A stretch of 64,000 nucleotides of DNA from Planctomycetota bacterium (GCA_016872605.1 VGZI01000009.1:1-64000); one strand, 5' to 3'; positions 42,062 to 52,312 are shown, counted from the first letter of the stretch. Numbers and translations: made by a program. The notes: generated by a model not told the origin, from the sequence alone.

Positions 42062-43411
42062 TTACTTCGCTTCTTTCAGCAGGTGCAGCGTCGCCATGCT
42101 CATCGTGAGGATGCCGGTGCGCATGGACGGCTCGGGGATCGGCGCGAACAGGTCTGAATGCAGCGAGATCGGCGGCGCCTTGCCCTTGAGCATCGCATCG
42201 ACGCGCTCGGGCGGCAGTGTGCCGAGGAAGTAGAAGAAGATCGGCACGCCCTCCAGCCCGAAGCGTGAAAAATCTTCGCCGCCCATCATCGGGCGTTGTT
42301 CGATCACGTTGTCGGCGCCGAGCGTGGCGCGGAAGACGTTGCTCGTTTTCTTGGCGAGTGCCGCATTGTTGTAAAGCGCCGGCGTAAAGTTATCGTTCAG
42401 CACGGTGATGACCGGCTCCGGCGCTCTGGCGCCGAGCGCCGCCGCCTTGGTGATGCGCGGAATGGCCTCCAGGACCCGAGCTCGCACCGCATCCTTCGTC
42501 GTTCGAATGGTCAGCTGCATCTTCACTTCCGACGGAATGATGTTGTGCTTGGTTCCGCCGTGGATCGAGCCGACCGTAACCACGACCGGGTCGAGCGGGT
42601 TGTTCTCTCGGCTCACGATAGTCTGCAGGTCGAGGATGATACGTGCGGAGAGAACGACGGGGTCGATCGTCGTGTGCGGGGCCGAGCCATGACCGCCTTT
42701 GCCCTTGACGAGAATGTCGACGCTATCGACGTTGACGAGCGAAAGGCCTTCGGTGTAGCCAACTGTTCCGTGCGGGATGCGCGAGTCGCAGTGCAGCCCG
42801 AGGCAGAAGTCGGGGCGCGGGAAGCGTTTGAACAGGCCGTCCTCGAGCATCTTGCGAGCGCCGGCGCCGACCTCCTCGGCCGGCTGCCCGATGAAGACGA
42901 GCGTGCCACGCCAGTTTTTCTTGAGCGCGACCAGGACGCGAGCCGTGCCGACCCAGCAGGTCATGTGCACGTCGTGGCCGCAAGCGTGCATGATGCCGAC
43001 GTCGTTGCCATCCCTGTCGCGCGTGCGGACCTTGGAGGCATAAGCAACGCCGGTTTTCTCGACGATGGGCAGCGCGTCCATGTCGGTGCGGACGAGGACA
43101 GTCGGGCCCTCACCATTCTTCAGAACGCCGACGATGCCGTGGCCGCCGACCTTCTCGGTGACGACGAAGCCGAGGAATCGCAGTTCCTTGGCCATGCGGG
43201 CGGCGGTTTTTTCTTCCTCGTAGGAAAGCTCGGGATGCGCGTGGAGATGCTTGTAGAGAGCATCGAGCGATCCGAGTTCCTTGGCGATGACGTCGTTGAC
43301 CTGGGCCTTGCGAGCAGGCAGGTCGTAGGAGATGTCGGTATTGCCCTGCGCCAGGCTGGTGGCCGGAATTGCCAAGGCGATGGCTAGACAAAGGGACAGT
43401 TGTTTACGCAT
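42062..43411 (-). CDS. Exported M20-family amidohydrolase
   Basis: A signal peptide (MRKQLSLCLAIALAIPATSLAQ) precedes a 420-residue M20D-type peptidase: HAHPELSYEE, metal ligands in HACGHDVHMTCWVG near residue 140 and QPAEEVGAGARKMLEDG near residue 175, LHCDSRIPHGT, the dimerisation segment GKGGHGSAPHTTIDPV, and MMGGEDFSRF at the end. Relatives hydrolyse N-acyl amino acids such as hippurate or IAA conjugates. The substrate cannot be told from sequence. Confidence 0.92.
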   Translation of the reverse strand: MRKQLSLCLAIALAIPATSLAQGNTDISYDLPARKAQVNDVIAKELGSLDALYKHLHAHPELSYEEEKTAARMAKELRFLGFVVTEKVGGHGIVGVLKNGEGPTVLVRTDMDALPIVEKTGVAYASKVRTRDRDGNDVGIMHACGHDVHMTCWVGTARVLVALKKNWRGTLVFIGQPAEEVGAGARKMLEDGLFKRFPRPDFCLGLHCDSRIPHGTVGYTEGLSLVNVDSVDILVKGKGGHGSAPHTTIDPVVLSARIILDLQTIVSRENNPLDPVVVTVGSIHGGTKHNIIPSEVKMQLTIRTTKDAVRARVLEAIPRITKAAALGARAPEPVITVLNDNFTPALYNNAALAKKTSNVFRATLGADNVIEQRPMMGGEDFSRFGLEGVPIFFYFLGTLPPERVDAMLKGKAPPISLHSDLFAPIPEPSMRTGILTMSMATLHLLKEAK

Positions 43412-43798
43412 GTGATGTAGTCCGTAGTCCAGGCCGCCTGGCCTGGACAGCCCATGGTTTGCAGAAGGCCGTGCAGGCGAGCCGCCTGCACGACGAGGCT
43501 TTCAGCACGCAACCGTCGGTTCTTCGATCGATTGCGGCGTGTTTTCCGCGCAGGCGTCGGCGAAAACACCGTACGCGAAACGAAAAATCCCGGATTTTTC
43601 GCGAAGCGCCGCGTCATGTCCTGTATAATTAAAAGCGTAGTGAAAAGCCACGGAATCCTCGGCGAAGATGTGAGGAAAGAGGCCGATTGGCCGTTGGCCC
43701 CCGTTTGGGCGAGATTCGACTCGCTTTCCGTCGGGCCGATGGTGGCGAGCAGGGAAAAAAACGGAACGCTCGCCCAGTTTTTTGAGAAAGGTGCAGCA
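43412..43798. other. 387-bp intergenic region with inverted repeats
   Basis: Two stems are seen: GTCCAGGC/GCCTGGAC (about 43427-43448) and GTGCAGGC/GCCTGCAC (43471-43491). A stretch GTATAATTAAAAGC near 43622 could be a promoter for the small gene at 43799. The 185-aa track ORF covering this stretch has no domain upstream of the internal ATG. Confidence 0.5.
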
Positions 43799-44011
43799 AT
43801 GACGAATGGAAAGCGGTTATCCACGGAGGAGAAGATGGAGATTTTCTCGCAGCTGGTGGCCACCCAAGACGCGGTGGCCAATGTGCGCAAATCGTACGAA
43901 ATGGTCACCGAACAGTACGAGATCAGCGAAGCGCAACTGAAAGCGATCGAGGACGAAGGGCTCGACAATCAATGGCCCCCATTGAGTGAGCCGGTTTCGT
44001 CCGCTCACTAG
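43799..44011 (+). CDS. Small hypothetical protein, 70 residues
   Basis: The ATG at 43799 has GAGAAAGG 7 nt upstream, which makes it a better start than the GTG/ATG chain of the 185-aa track ORF. The product (MTNGKRLSTEEKMEIFSQLV...) is helical, acidic and lacks Cys or a membrane segment. It precedes the shikimate-pathway gene by 99 nt. I do not recognise a family. Confidence 0.6.
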   Translation: MTNGKRLSTEEKMEIFSQLVATQDAVANVRKSYEMVTEQYEISEAQLKAIEDEGLDNQWPPLSEPVSSAH

Positions 44012-44110
44012 GTTGCGACGAGAGCCGAGGGGCGAGGGGTGAGGGGCGACACCCATCGCCCCTCCTTTTTTTCCTGCTCGTCCCCCACCCATCACCCCCG
44101 CACCTCTGCC

Positions 44111-45586
44111 ATGTTCTGTGTCTCCATCATCCAAGACTCCCGCCGACTGGCGCTGGCCGACATGGTCAACGCCAAGCAATTCGGCGCCGATGTGCTCGAA
44201 GTGCGCCTCGACCGCTTTGGAAAGTCCCCGGAAATCGGCGAGATGGTCGCCGCCCGTCCCAAGCCGGTAATCATGACCTGCCGGCGCCCCGCCGACGGCG
44301 GATTCTTTGAAGACAGCGAGGAAGAACGCCTCGCCATCCTTCGGCAATGCATCATCAGTAAGGCCGACTATGTTGAAATCGAGCTCGATGTTGCCGATGA
44401 CATCCGCCCCTTTCCACCAAGCAAGCGCGTCATCGCTTACACCAATCTGAGCGAAACGCCGATCGAAATTCAAGAAATTTACGAGGAGATGAAAACAAAA
44501 CGCGCCGACGTGATCAAGCTCGTCACGCTGGCGCGCACGCCGGAGGAAGCCTGGCCGCTCGTGCAAATCTTGGCCAAGTCGGTCGTGCCGACGGTAGTAG
44601 TCGGCCTGGGCAAGCCGGGCATCATGCTGTCGGTCCTGAGCCGTAAGCTCGGCGCCCCGTGGATTTACGCGGCCCTTGAACGCGGCCTCGAGGCGTATCC
44701 GGGACAACCGACCGTCGAGGATTTTCGCGACATCTATCGTCTTCAGGACATTCAGAAAACGACGCGATTGATCGGCGTCACGGGTTTCGGCGAGCGCGAT
44801 CAGATCACCGTCGCCGCGCTCAACGCCGCCTTCGCTCATCACAATCTCGCATTCCGCTGTCTGCCGATGGCGATCGGCAACATGAAGATCTTCAAGAAAG
44901 TGATGGAAGCGGTCAAGCTGGCCGGCGCCGTCATCGATCCGGAGGATCAGGCCAACATCGTCGAGATTCAACCGGAATTGCACGGCCTGGCCAAGGAAAC
45001 CCAGGCCGTCGATGTGCTGATCCACAAGAACGAGGCCTGGCACGGAATGCATACGTCGGGCCAAGCGTGGGTCAACGCGCTAAAGAATGCGCTCAAGAAA
45101 CGCAATCCCGGCGACAACCCGCTTAAGGACCGCTTCGTCCTCTTGGCCGGTCTGACCGGGGCGTCGCGCATCATCGCGGCCGAGGTGCAACGTCTCGGAG
45201 GCAATGCGATCATAGCGACCAACGACAAGAAGCGTGGTCCCGCCGTCGCCGCCGCCGTCGGATGTCGATATATCGCGTTCGAGGCGTTGTACGTCACCCT
45301 GCACGACGTCCTCGTGGTTTGCGACGAGGAGATCGACGAGAAGCTGGGCCGGGCCGGCATCCGCCCTGCCTATCTCAAGCCGGGCATGACCGTGATCGAC
45401 TTGAGCGCCGGCGCCAAGCGAACCCAGCTCTTGCGGGAAGCCCAAAGCCGTGAATGCGAGATCGTCATGCCGATCGATCTCATCCTGGATATCGTTGAAG
45501 GGCAAGCCAAGACGCTGACCGGCAAGTCGACGCCGCGCGAGGTGCTGAAGGCTGCGATCCCCGCACGGTTTCTGGAAGAAGAATAG
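44111..45586 (+). CDS. Fused type I 3-dehydroquinate dehydratase / shikimate dehydrogenase-like protein with altered active sites
   Basis: The ATG at 44111 starts the AroD part (MFCVSIIQDSRRLALADMVN, EVRLDRF, MTCRR, EIELDV). The Schiff-base lysine is kept (DVIKLVTLA), but the usual S-x-H-[DN]-F before TP reads AYTNLSETP, so the catalytic His position is Thr. The AroE part (from residue about 220, LIGVTGFGE) lacks the SLSP shikimate motif, the NVTxPxK lysine and the GxNTD aspartate (here MHTSG). It keeps a Rossmann core (FVLLAGLTGASRIIAAEVQRLGGNAII). The length of 491 fits the fusion known in planctomycetes, but activity is doubtful. Confidence 0.85.
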   Translation: MFCVSIIQDSRRLALADMVNAKQFGADVLEVRLDRFGKSPEIGEMVAARPKPVIMTCRRPADGGFFEDSEEERLAILRQCIISKADYVEIELDVADDIRPFPPSKRVIAYTNLSETPIEIQEIYEEMKTKRADVIKLVTLARTPEEAWPLVQILAKSVVPTVVVGLGKPGIMLSVLSRKLGAPWIYAALERGLEAYPGQPTVEDFRDIYRLQDIQKTTRLIGVTGFGERDQITVAALNAAFAHHNLAFRCLPMAIGNMKIFKKVMEAVKLAGAVIDPEDQANIVEIQPELHGLAKETQAVDVLIHKNEAWHGMHTSGQAWVNALKNALKKRNPGDNPLKDRFVLLAGLTGASRIIAAEVQRLGGNAIIATNDKKRGPAVAAAVGCRYIAFEALYVTLHDVLVVCDEEIDEKLGRAGIRPAYLKPGMTVIDLSAGAKRTQLLREAQSRECEIVMPIDLILDIVEGQAKTLTGKSTPREVLKAAIPARFLEEE

Positions 45587-45635
45587 TGCTTAGCCTCGCC
45601 TCGTAGAGGCAGGATTGCGTGACGCTCGCCCGCGC

Positions 45636-46358
45636 TTACGACGCGTGGCTAAACGAGAATACCATTTCTCCCGTGCGGTCGCCGAACCAGCTCGTGTAAT
45701 GCCCTTGGTACGCAAAACCCGCGTCGGCCATGATGCGCAGCAGGTCGCTTCCGGGCATCGTTGGGCCAACGTCCAGCATCGCAACGCCGCTCGGCGTCAA
45801 CACCCTTCGCATCTCCGCTACCAGCGGTGGAATTGTGGCGGGCGTCAGATGATGCCCGACGACGCCGCTGGCGTTGATCAGATCGATGCTGGCATCCGGT
45901 TCACGCAAGGGCTCCGTTACTCCTTGGCAAATGAAATCGACCTTCGCCGGTTCGCCGTTCCGCTGCCGATATTCCCGTCGACGGGCAAACTGGAGCATCG
46001 GTTCGGCGATTTCATAGCCGGTGATGTGCGAGCCTTGTGGACAGTAAAACGCCAGGACGCGCGTCGACGCTCCGGTGCCGCACCCCAGGTCGAGCACGCG
46101 CAAGGGCCGATCAGGGACGTGGCCGGTCATCGCCCGCGGGATGGTGCGCCAGTTGGCCCATTCCTGCGGGCCGTTGATGGCGTCAAATTCCTCCTGCGTC
46201 ATGGCGGCGTAGGCGGCGAGCACCTCATCGAACGAGGTGGCGCGGAAGTGAATGCCGCGGTGACCCAGGGCGCGTTCGGTGCGCCATTGGCGCCACCAGA
46301 CGCACAGGATGCCCCCGGGGCCGTTGCTGGTGATGTCGTATTCGCTGATCGATAGCAT
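45636..46358 (-). CDS. Class I SAM-dependent methyltransferase
   Basis: The 240-residue protein has the Rossmann motif I VLDLGCGTGASTRV near residue 88, an acidic residue at motif II (GYEIAEPM) and a motif IV region with DLINASGVVGHHL. An N-terminal segment of about 60 residues (ILCVWWRQWRTERALG) probably caps the substrate site. The substrate is unknown. It diverges from hom across a repeat-rich gap. Confidence 0.85.
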   Translation of the reverse strand: MLSISEYDITSNGPGGILCVWWRQWRTERALGHRGIHFRATSFDEVLAAYAAMTQEEFDAINGPQEWANWRTIPRAMTGHVPDRPLRVLDLGCGTGASTRVLAFYCPQGSHITGYEIAEPMLQFARRREYRQRNGEPAKVDFICQGVTEPLREPDASIDLINASGVVGHHLTPATIPPLVAEMRRVLTPSGVAMLDVGPTMPGSDLLRIMADAGFAYQGHYTSWFGDRTGEMVFSFSHAS

Positions 46359-46364
46359 GCAGGA

Positions 46365-46525
<161 letters not shown>

Positions 46526-46531
46526 TACCGC

Positions 46532-47884
46532 ATGGAACCCTACGGCATCGCCTTGGTCGGCTGCGGCACGGTCGGCAGCGGCGTGGCCAAGTTGCTTCTG
46601 GAACATCCCGATCGACTGGCGGCGCGTGCAGGCCGGCCGCTGGAATTGCGACACATCGTCGTTCATGACCCTGCCAAGCCGCGAGATTCGTGCATTCCCC
46701 GTAATCTGTTGACGACCGACCTCCGCTCCGCCATCAACGATCCTGCCGTACAAACAGTCGTCGAAGTAATGGGCGGAATCGAGCAAGCCAAACGCGTTGT
46801 GCTGGACACCCTTGCCGCCGGTAAACATGTCGTCACCGCCAACAAGGCGCTGCTGGCGACGCACGGAGCGGAGTTGTTCGACGCCGGCCGACGCCATGAT
46901 CGGGCCATCGCCTTCGAAGGCGCAGTCGCCGGCGGCATTCCGATCATCGGCGCCCTCTGCCAAGGGCTCGCCGCCAACCAAATCCTCTCGTTGCAGGGTA
47001 TCCTCAACGGCACCTGCAACTACATCCTCACCGGGATGACTGAGAACGGTCAGCGGTATGCCGACGTTCTGCGCGAAGCTCAACAAAAGGGTTACGCCGA
47101 GTCCGATCCGACGCTTGATGTGGACGGGACCGATGCGGCCCACAAGCTTGCGATCCTCGTCCAGATCGCGTTCGGCGTCGCCGTCCCGTTCGACGCCATC
47201 CGCCGCCGGGGAATTGCCGAGCTTGACTTACTCGATGTCCGATTCGCCAAGGAGCTCGGCTACACCATCAAACTGCTCGCCGAAGCCTGGTTCGAGCCAA
47301 GTACCAGGAGTCAGGAGTCAGGAGTCAGAGCTGAAGAGTCGGGGGGAAAGTTGGCGTTGCATGTCTCGCCGGTGATGTTGCGGCAAAACAGTCCGCTGGC
47401 GCTGGTGCGTGATGCGTACAATGCGCTGTTCGTGCTAGGCGATGCGGTCGGCAGCACGCTGTACTATGGCAGAGGCGCAGGGCAGATGCCGACAGCCAGC
47501 GCCGTCGTTGCCGACCTGATCGACATGGCCGTGGGGCGAGCGCAGCAGACGTTCCGCAGCCTGAAGCTCTGGTCGGGAAACCATCGCAGCATCGTCGTGC
47601 GCGATCCCAACACGATGCGAACGCGCTTTTACTTGCGCATGATGGTCGAAGATCGCCCCGGCGCCATGGCCGACATCACGCGCGTGCTGGCGGAACATCA
47701 CATTAGCATCTCGAGCGTGATTCAGCACGAAGCGATCGAGCATGCCGACGAAGACACCGAGATTGTGCCGCTGATCATCATGACGCATACCGCCGCGACC
47801 GGGAGCTTCCTTGCGGCCTGCGCCGGCATCGATCGCCTCGCCTGTGTGCGTCCGCCAAGTGTATACTTCCCGGTCGGCGACTAG
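46532..47884 (+). CDS. hom: Homoserine dehydrogenase
   Basis: Hom reduces aspartate semialdehyde to homoserine, the branch point to threonine and methionine. The 450-residue protein has the NAD(P) motif GCGTVGSGVAKLL (residues 9-21), VTANKALL, EGAVAGGIPIIG, NYILTGM, DPTLDVDGTDAAHKLAIL, and a C-terminal ACT domain (RFYLRMMVEDRPGAMADITRVL, from about residue 370). Residues about 257-270 (RSQESGVRAEESGGK) are encoded by an intergenic-type repeat inserted in frame. Confidence 0.95.
   Translation: MEPYGIALVGCGTVGSGVAKLLLEHPDRLAARAGRPLELRHIVVHDPAKPRDSCIPRNLLTTDLRSAINDPAVQTVVEVMGGIEQAKRVVLDTLAAGKHVVTANKALLATHGAELFDAGRRHDRAIAFEGAVAGGIPIIGALCQGLAANQILSLQGILNGTCNYILTGMTENGQRYADVLREAQQKGYAESDPTLDVDGTDAAHKLAILVQIAFGVAVPFDAIRRRGIAELDLLDVRFAKELGYTIKLLAEAWFEPSTRSQESGVRAEESGGKLALHVSPVMLRQNSPLALVRDAYNALFVLGDAVGSTLYYGRGAGQMPTASAVVADLIDMAVGRAQQTFRSLKLWSGNHRSIVVRDPNTMRTRFYLRMMVEDRPGAMADITRVLAEHHISISSVIQHEAIEHADEDTEIVPLIIMTHTAATGSFLAACAGIDRLACVRPPSVYFPVGD
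47304..47340 (+). repeat. Dispersed repeat inserted in frame inside hom
   Basis: ACCAGGAGTCAGGAGTCAGG and the following units inside the hom reading frame match the repeat family flanking the gene at 46365-46525 and 47885-48010. The insert keeps the frame and adds about 15 hydrophilic residues at a likely loop. Confidence 0.8.
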
Positions 47885-48010
47885 AACCAGAGGTCAGAGG
47901 TCAGAAGTCAGAGGTCGGAACTCAGAGAACAGAAAGAATCCCCTCAGTGACACGGTTCTTGTGCGGTTCGACCCTGACCTCCGACCTCTGACTTCTGACC
48001 TCTGGTACTA
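47881..48010. repeat. Inverted repeat between hom and moaC
   Basis: The arm at about 47881-47925 (CCAGAGGTCAGAGGTCAGAA...) is complementary to 47973-48010 apart from one extra GGTCAGA unit. The hom stop codon lies inside the left arm. Confidence 0.85.
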
Positions 48011-48052
48011 GAGCCCGATCCTGTGGTGTGTAACGAATCGAGGAGCCCGTAG

Positions 48053-48529
48053 ATGTCCGACCTCACGCATTTCGATGAGACCGGCGCCAGCCGCATGGTC
48101 GATACCAGCGGTAAATCGGAGACGCTGCGCATGGCTCGCGCGAGTTGCCGGGTGCGAATGCAAGCGACGACGCTCACCCTCATCCGCGACCGGGGTTTCG
48201 CCAAGGGAGATGTGCTGGAAGTCGCGCGATTGGCCGGCATCATGGCCGCCAAACGCACGGGCGAACTCATTCCCCTTTGCCATCCGCTGCCGATTACGTC
48301 GGCAAAGATCGATTTCTACTTCGAAGGTGATGAGCTCTTGTGCATTGATGCGTGCATCCAAGTTGTTGGCCGCACCGGCGTCGAGATGGAAGCGCTCACG
48401 GCGGTGAGCGTCGCTGCCCTTACGATCTACGACATGTGCAAATCGGTCGACCGCGCGATGACGATCGAACGCATCCGCCTGGAAGAAAAATCGGGCGGGA
48501 AGTCGGGGCACTTCACGCGCACCGATTGA
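48053..48529 (+). CDS. moaC: Cyclic pyranopterin monophosphate synthase MoaC
   Basis: MoaC works with MoaA to form cyclic pyranopterin monophosphate, the first step of molybdenum cofactor synthesis. The 158-residue protein has the start [18 protein letters not shown], the active-site block [20 protein letters not shown] near residue 65, and [20 protein letters not shown]. The length and all signature blocks are normal. moaA is not in the window. Confidence 0.96.
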   Translation: MSDLTHFDETGASRMVDTSGKSETLRMARASCRVRMQATTLTLIRDRGFAKGDVLEVARLAGIMAAKRTGELIPLCHPLPITSAKIDFYFEGDELLCIDACIQVVGRTGVEMEALTAVSVAALTIYDMCKSVDRAMTIERIRLEEKSGGKSGHFTRTD

Positions 48530-48665
48530 CGGGTTGTGCGTGTCTCCTAAAATTCAGAATTCCGCGGGCCGACCGTTAATTCGCCGCAAGGGATGCGGTT
48601 GTCACGGGGAAAGGCTGCCGACCGCGACAGAACTGTTGTCGCGTTTCGCAGACATCGGAGCACTC

Positions 48666-49664
48666 ATGAAATCCACCCCGGCCCCTGCGACTCCTCGTTC
48701 GTCCGCGAGCTTGTTCGCACCTATCGCGCGCGACCTCGAAGAAGTCGAGAAGATTCTCCGCCGCACGTTCGACGACTCCCGCCCCGGCATGGATCGCCTG
48801 TTGGCGCACGTCGCGCAGTACAAGGGCAAACGCTTGCGCCCGGCTCTCCTACTCCTGACCGCGCATGCCTGTCGTCAGGTCACGCCCACGCACCATCATC
48901 TGGCCGCTATCGTCGAGATGATTCACACGGCCACTTTGGTCCACGACGATGTGCTCGACGGCGCTGCGGTTCGCCGCCATGTCCCAACCGTCAATGCACT
49001 CTGGGGCAACCAGGCGAGCATCCTCTTGGGCGATTATCTTTTCACGCATGCCTTTCACCTGGCCAGCATGGTGGATGACGGTCAGGCCTGCCGCATCATC
49101 GGCGAATCGACCAATCGCCTGTGCGCCGGCGAACTGCACCAGATCAGCCGGCGCGGCGACTTGACCTTGAGCGAAGACGAATACCTGGACATCATCGATG
49201 GAAAGACTGCGGAGCTCACCGCATGCTGTGGCCGGCTCGGCGCGACCTACGCGGGCATGACCGACGAAGTCATCGCCAGCCTGACTCGCTTTGGCCGAGC
49301 GCTCGGCATCGCCTTTCAGATCGCGGATGATCTGCTCGATTTGATGGGCGAGGAAACGCTGGCGGGCAAGTCGCTCGGCAGCGATATCGAGCAGCAAAAG
49401 CTGACGTTGCCGGTCATTCACATTTTGAACGACGCCAGCCCATCGGCTGCCGACGCCGCACGAAGCATCTTGACGGCATCGGGCAACCACAAGCGCGAGG
49501 CGCTCGTGCCCTTGCTCATCGCTTCGGGCTCCCTGGAGTACGCCCGTCAACGCGCGGTCGGATTCGCATCGGCAGCACTGGCGGAACTGCAGTGTCTGCC
49601 GCCGTCACCGGGTCGAACGATACTCGAAGCCTTGGCGGACCGTGTCGTGCATCGCGATCATTAG
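48666..49664 (+). CDS. Polyprenyl diphosphate synthase (IspB-like)
   Basis: The enzyme extends allylic diphosphates with IPP, probably to the side chain of a quinone. The ATG at 48666 gives 332 residues; the longer track start has no family sequence. The first Asp-rich motif is HDDVLDGAAVRR near residue 92 and the second is QIADDLLDLMG near residue 218. GKRLRPALLLL and GNQASILLGDYLFTHAF are also typical of long-chain trans-prenyltransferases. Product length cannot be read reliably. Confidence 0.92.
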   Translation: MKSTPAPATPRSSASLFAPIARDLEEVEKILRRTFDDSRPGMDRLLAHVAQYKGKRLRPALLLLTAHACRQVTPTHHHLAAIVEMIHTATLVHDDVLDGAAVRRHVPTVNALWGNQASILLGDYLFTHAFHLASMVDDGQACRIIGESTNRLCAGELHQISRRGDLTLSEDEYLDIIDGKTAELTACCGRLGATYAGMTDEVIASLTRFGRALGIAFQIADDLLDLMGEETLAGKSLGSDIEQQKLTLPVIHILNDASPSAADAARSILTASGNHKREALVPLLIASGSLEYARQRAVGFASAALAELQCLPPSPGRTILEALADRVVHRDH

Positions 49665-49897
49665 CGTTCTGTCCCTCCGCGTTTGACGGCTGCAAGGGGC
49701 GCTGCCAAATTGCCCGGCGCAAGCATTCGTTCACAAGCTCGTTCAACGAAATGTCGGAACATAACTTGTTGATATGAAATGACTTCTGTCGATTCGTTGC
49801 ACACGCACACACAGACACCCCCTTCCCGCAACGATGTCCAAAAACGTCATTCTCGTGCAAAGCCCCGCAAGGCCACGCCAGCGCAAAACGAAGATGG

Positions 49898-52156
49898 CTA
49901 CGCGCGCAACCGCAGCGAGTTGACGATCACGGAGATCGAACTGAGGCTCATGGCGGCGCTGGCGAGGATGGGATCGAGGAATCCGAATGCCGCCAGCGGG
50001 ATCGCCAACACGTTGTAGGCGAACGCCAACACCAGGTTCTGTTGAATGACCGCAAGCGTGTCGGCGCTTAAAGCGCGCGCGTCGGCAATGGCGCGAAGGT
50101 CGCCGCGAACGAGCGTCAGGGGCGCGCTGGCCATGGCGATATCGGTCCCGGTGCCGAGCGCGATGCCGACGTCGGCCTGGGCCAGGGCCGGTGCGTCGTT
50201 GATGCCGTCCCCCGCCATCGCCACGATCTTTCCCTGTGCCTGCAAGCCCTGCACGATCGCGCGTTTGTCCTGCGGCAAAACGTCGGCATGAACGGTCGCG
50301 ATGCCAAGTTGCCGCGCGACGGTCTCTGCAGACATAGCGTTGTCCCCCGTCGCCATGATTACTTCGACGCCGTCGTTTCTTAGCCGATCCACTGCCTCGA
50401 TGCTGCTGGTCTTGAGCGCGTCGGCCAGACCGAACAGCGCGGCCGGGCGACCATCGATCGCCAGAACCAGAACGGTCTGTCCGCCGAATCGCATGGCCTG
50501 GATGCGATCGAACAGCGTATCACTCGCGACGGCCGCGGCTTTCAGATGAGCGGGATTGCCGAGCATCAATCGCTTTCCAGCCACGATGCCGCTGACGCCG
50601 TGTCCCGGCTCGGCGCGAAACTCGTGCACCGGATCAAGCAAGAGGTTTTTCTCCTTGGCAGCTCGAACGACGGCGCGCGCGAGCGGGTGCTCGCTGGCGT
50701 GCTCAAGGCTGGCCGCCAGGCGCAGGCACTCGTCGGCGTCGAATTCGCCGATCGCCTCGATGGCTACCACGCGTGGTTTGCCCTCGGTTAGCGTCCCGGT
50801 CTTGTCGACGACGAGCACGTCGGCCTGATGAAGCCGTTCGAGCGCTTCGGCACTCTTGACCAGAATGCCCGCCTGTGCGCCGCGGCCGACGCCGACCGTG
50901 ATCGCCATCGGCGTCGCCAAGCCCAGGGCGCACGGACAGGCGATCATGAGCACCGCGACGGCGTTGAGCATGCCGGTCGCAAATCCGCTCTCGCCGCCCA
51001 GGCGAAACCACAGGACGAACGTGGCGATGCTCACCACGAGGACGATCGGCACGAACACGCTCGACACGCGATCGACGAGCGCCTGGATTGGCGCCCGGCT
51101 CCGTTGCGCGTCGGCGACATGGCGGATGATCTGCGCCAGCAGCGATTCGGCGGCGAGCTTCTCCGTTTCTACCACAAGCGTACCCGTCGTATTCAGCGTC
51201 GCCGCGAATACGCTCGCCCCGGCGCTTTTGTCGATCGGCATCGGCTCGCCGGTCAGCATCGATTCATCGACGGCGCTATACCCCTCGCGCACCGTGCCAT
51301 CGACGGGGATTTTCTCACCGGGCCGAATGCGAACGCGATCGCCCAGGCGCAGGGATTCGAGCGCAACCTCGTGCTCCGTGCCGTCGCTCCAGATGAGCCG
51401 CGCCGTCTTCGGCGCCAGCCCGGCAAGCCGTCGCACGGCTTCGGTGGTGGCGCGGCGAGCGCGGCCTTCGATGACTTGGCCTAGCAGCACGAGCGTTATG
51501 ATTGTCGCCGCCGATTCGAAATAATATTTGGCATTTCCTTCCGTCCCGCCAGTCCAAATTAGCGTTGCCAGACTGTAGAAATGGGCCGTGGTCACGCCGA
51601 GGACGATCAGCGTGAACATGTTGAGCGAGCCGCGGCGCAGCGCGTCCCCGGCACGTCGGAAGAAAGGGTCGCCACACCAGACAACTACAAGTGTCGTCAG
51701 CCCGGCTTGCATCCGCGGGTTCCACGCCGGTAGATGCATCTGGCCGACCAGCATCGGGCCCATCGCTAATGCCAGGACCGGCACGGTAAGAGCCGCGGAA
51801 ATCCAAAACAGCATCACCATCCGCTCCTGCTCCGGATCGGCTTCATCGCCGGCGACGACATCGCGGGGTTCCAAGGCCATGCCGCACTTCGGACACGTGC
51901 CGGGCTGATCGCTGACGATCTCCGGATCCATCGGGCAGATGTACTGGCGTTTCGTTCCGCTCGGAGGAGGCGGCGCCACGGGCATAGGCTCGGGTGGTCC
52001 ACCCAAAAATTTGTGCGGATCCGCCTCGAACTTCTTCAGGCAGTGAGGGCAGCAGAAGTAGTACGTTGTCCCTTGGTAGGTGGTCTGCGCCTTCGCCGTC
52101 GCCGGCTCAACCGTCATGCCGCACACGGGATCGACGAAGTGAATTTCAGGCAGCAT
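49898..52156 (-). CDS. Copper-type P1B ATPase with N-terminal YHS and heavy-metal-binding domains
   Basis: The 752-residue transporter starts with a YHS domain ([14 protein letters not shown]...[12 protein letters not shown], residues about 10-48) and a short metal-binding domain ([23 protein letters not shown], about 72-98) instead of the usual HMA domains. Then come the P-type ATPase parts: TGEPMP, the ion-path CPC motif [22 protein letters not shown], the nucleotide-binding HP motif [10 protein letters not shown] and [16 protein letters not shown]. The last helix has [15 protein letters not shown]. Copper export is inferred from CPC plus MSxSSxxV. Confidence 0.94.
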   Translation of the reverse strand: MLPEIHFVDPVCGMTVEPATAKAQTTYQGTTYYFCCPHCLKKFEADPHKFLGGPPEPMPVAPPPPSGTKRQYICPMDPEIVSDQPGTCPKCGMALEPRDVVAGDEADPEQERMVMLFWISAALTVPVLALAMGPMLVGQMHLPAWNPRMQAGLTTLVVVWCGDPFFRRAGDALRRGSLNMFTLIVLGVTTAHFYSLATLIWTGGTEGNAKYYFESAATIITLVLLGQVIEGRARRATTEAVRRLAGLAPKTARLIWSDGTEHEVALESLRLGDRVRIRPGEKIPVDGTVREGYSAVDESMLTGEPMPIDKSAGASVFAATLNTTGTLVVETEKLAAESLLAQIIRHVADAQRSRAPIQALVDRVSSVFVPIVLVVSIATFVLWFRLGGESGFATGMLNAVAVLMIACPCALGLATPMAITVGVGRGAQAGILVKSAEALERLHQADVLVVDKTGTLTEGKPRVVAIEAIGEFDADECLRLAASLEHASEHPLARAVVRAAKEKNLLLDPVHEFRAEPGHGVSGIVAGKRLMLGNPAHLKAAAVASDTLFDRIQAMRFGGQTVLVLAIDGRPAALFGLADALKTSSIEAVDRLRNDGVEVIMATGDNAMSAETVARQLGIATVHADVLPQDKRAIVQGLQAQGKIVAMAGDGINDAPALAQADVGIALGTGTDIAMASAPLTLVRGDLRAIADARALSADTLAVIQQNLVLAFAYNVLAIPLAAFGFLDPILASAAMSLSSISVIVNSLRLRA

Positions 52157-52230
52157 GGGTATGCCTCGTACGTGACCGCGTGCGATTCGTATACAACAAA
52201 TTTATGGCGCGACGGGGCCATCGCGATACC

Positions 52231-52291
52231 AAAGAGCCGCGCACGAAGTAAGCGGCCTCCGAGGCGCCGCTTACTTCGTGCGTGGCTCTTT
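52231..52291. repeat. Inverted repeat between copper ATPase and queA
   Basis: AAAGAGCCGCGCACGAAGTA plus AGCGGC (52231-52256) pairs with 52266-52291 with a 2-nt mismatch and a 9-nt loop. It lies between divergent genes, close to the queA start. Confidence 0.88.
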
Positions 52292-52312
52292 GAGAACCAA
52301 TCCGAAACCACG

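Noticed and set aside
43454-43798. Long N-terminal part of the 185-aa ORF
   Set aside because: It runs through inverted repeats. The internal ATG at 43799 has a good ribosome site.
49779-50018. 79-aa plus-strand ORF upstream of the copper ATPase stop
   Set aside because: Half of it overlaps the end of the ATPase gene in antisense, and the rest has no recognisable feature.
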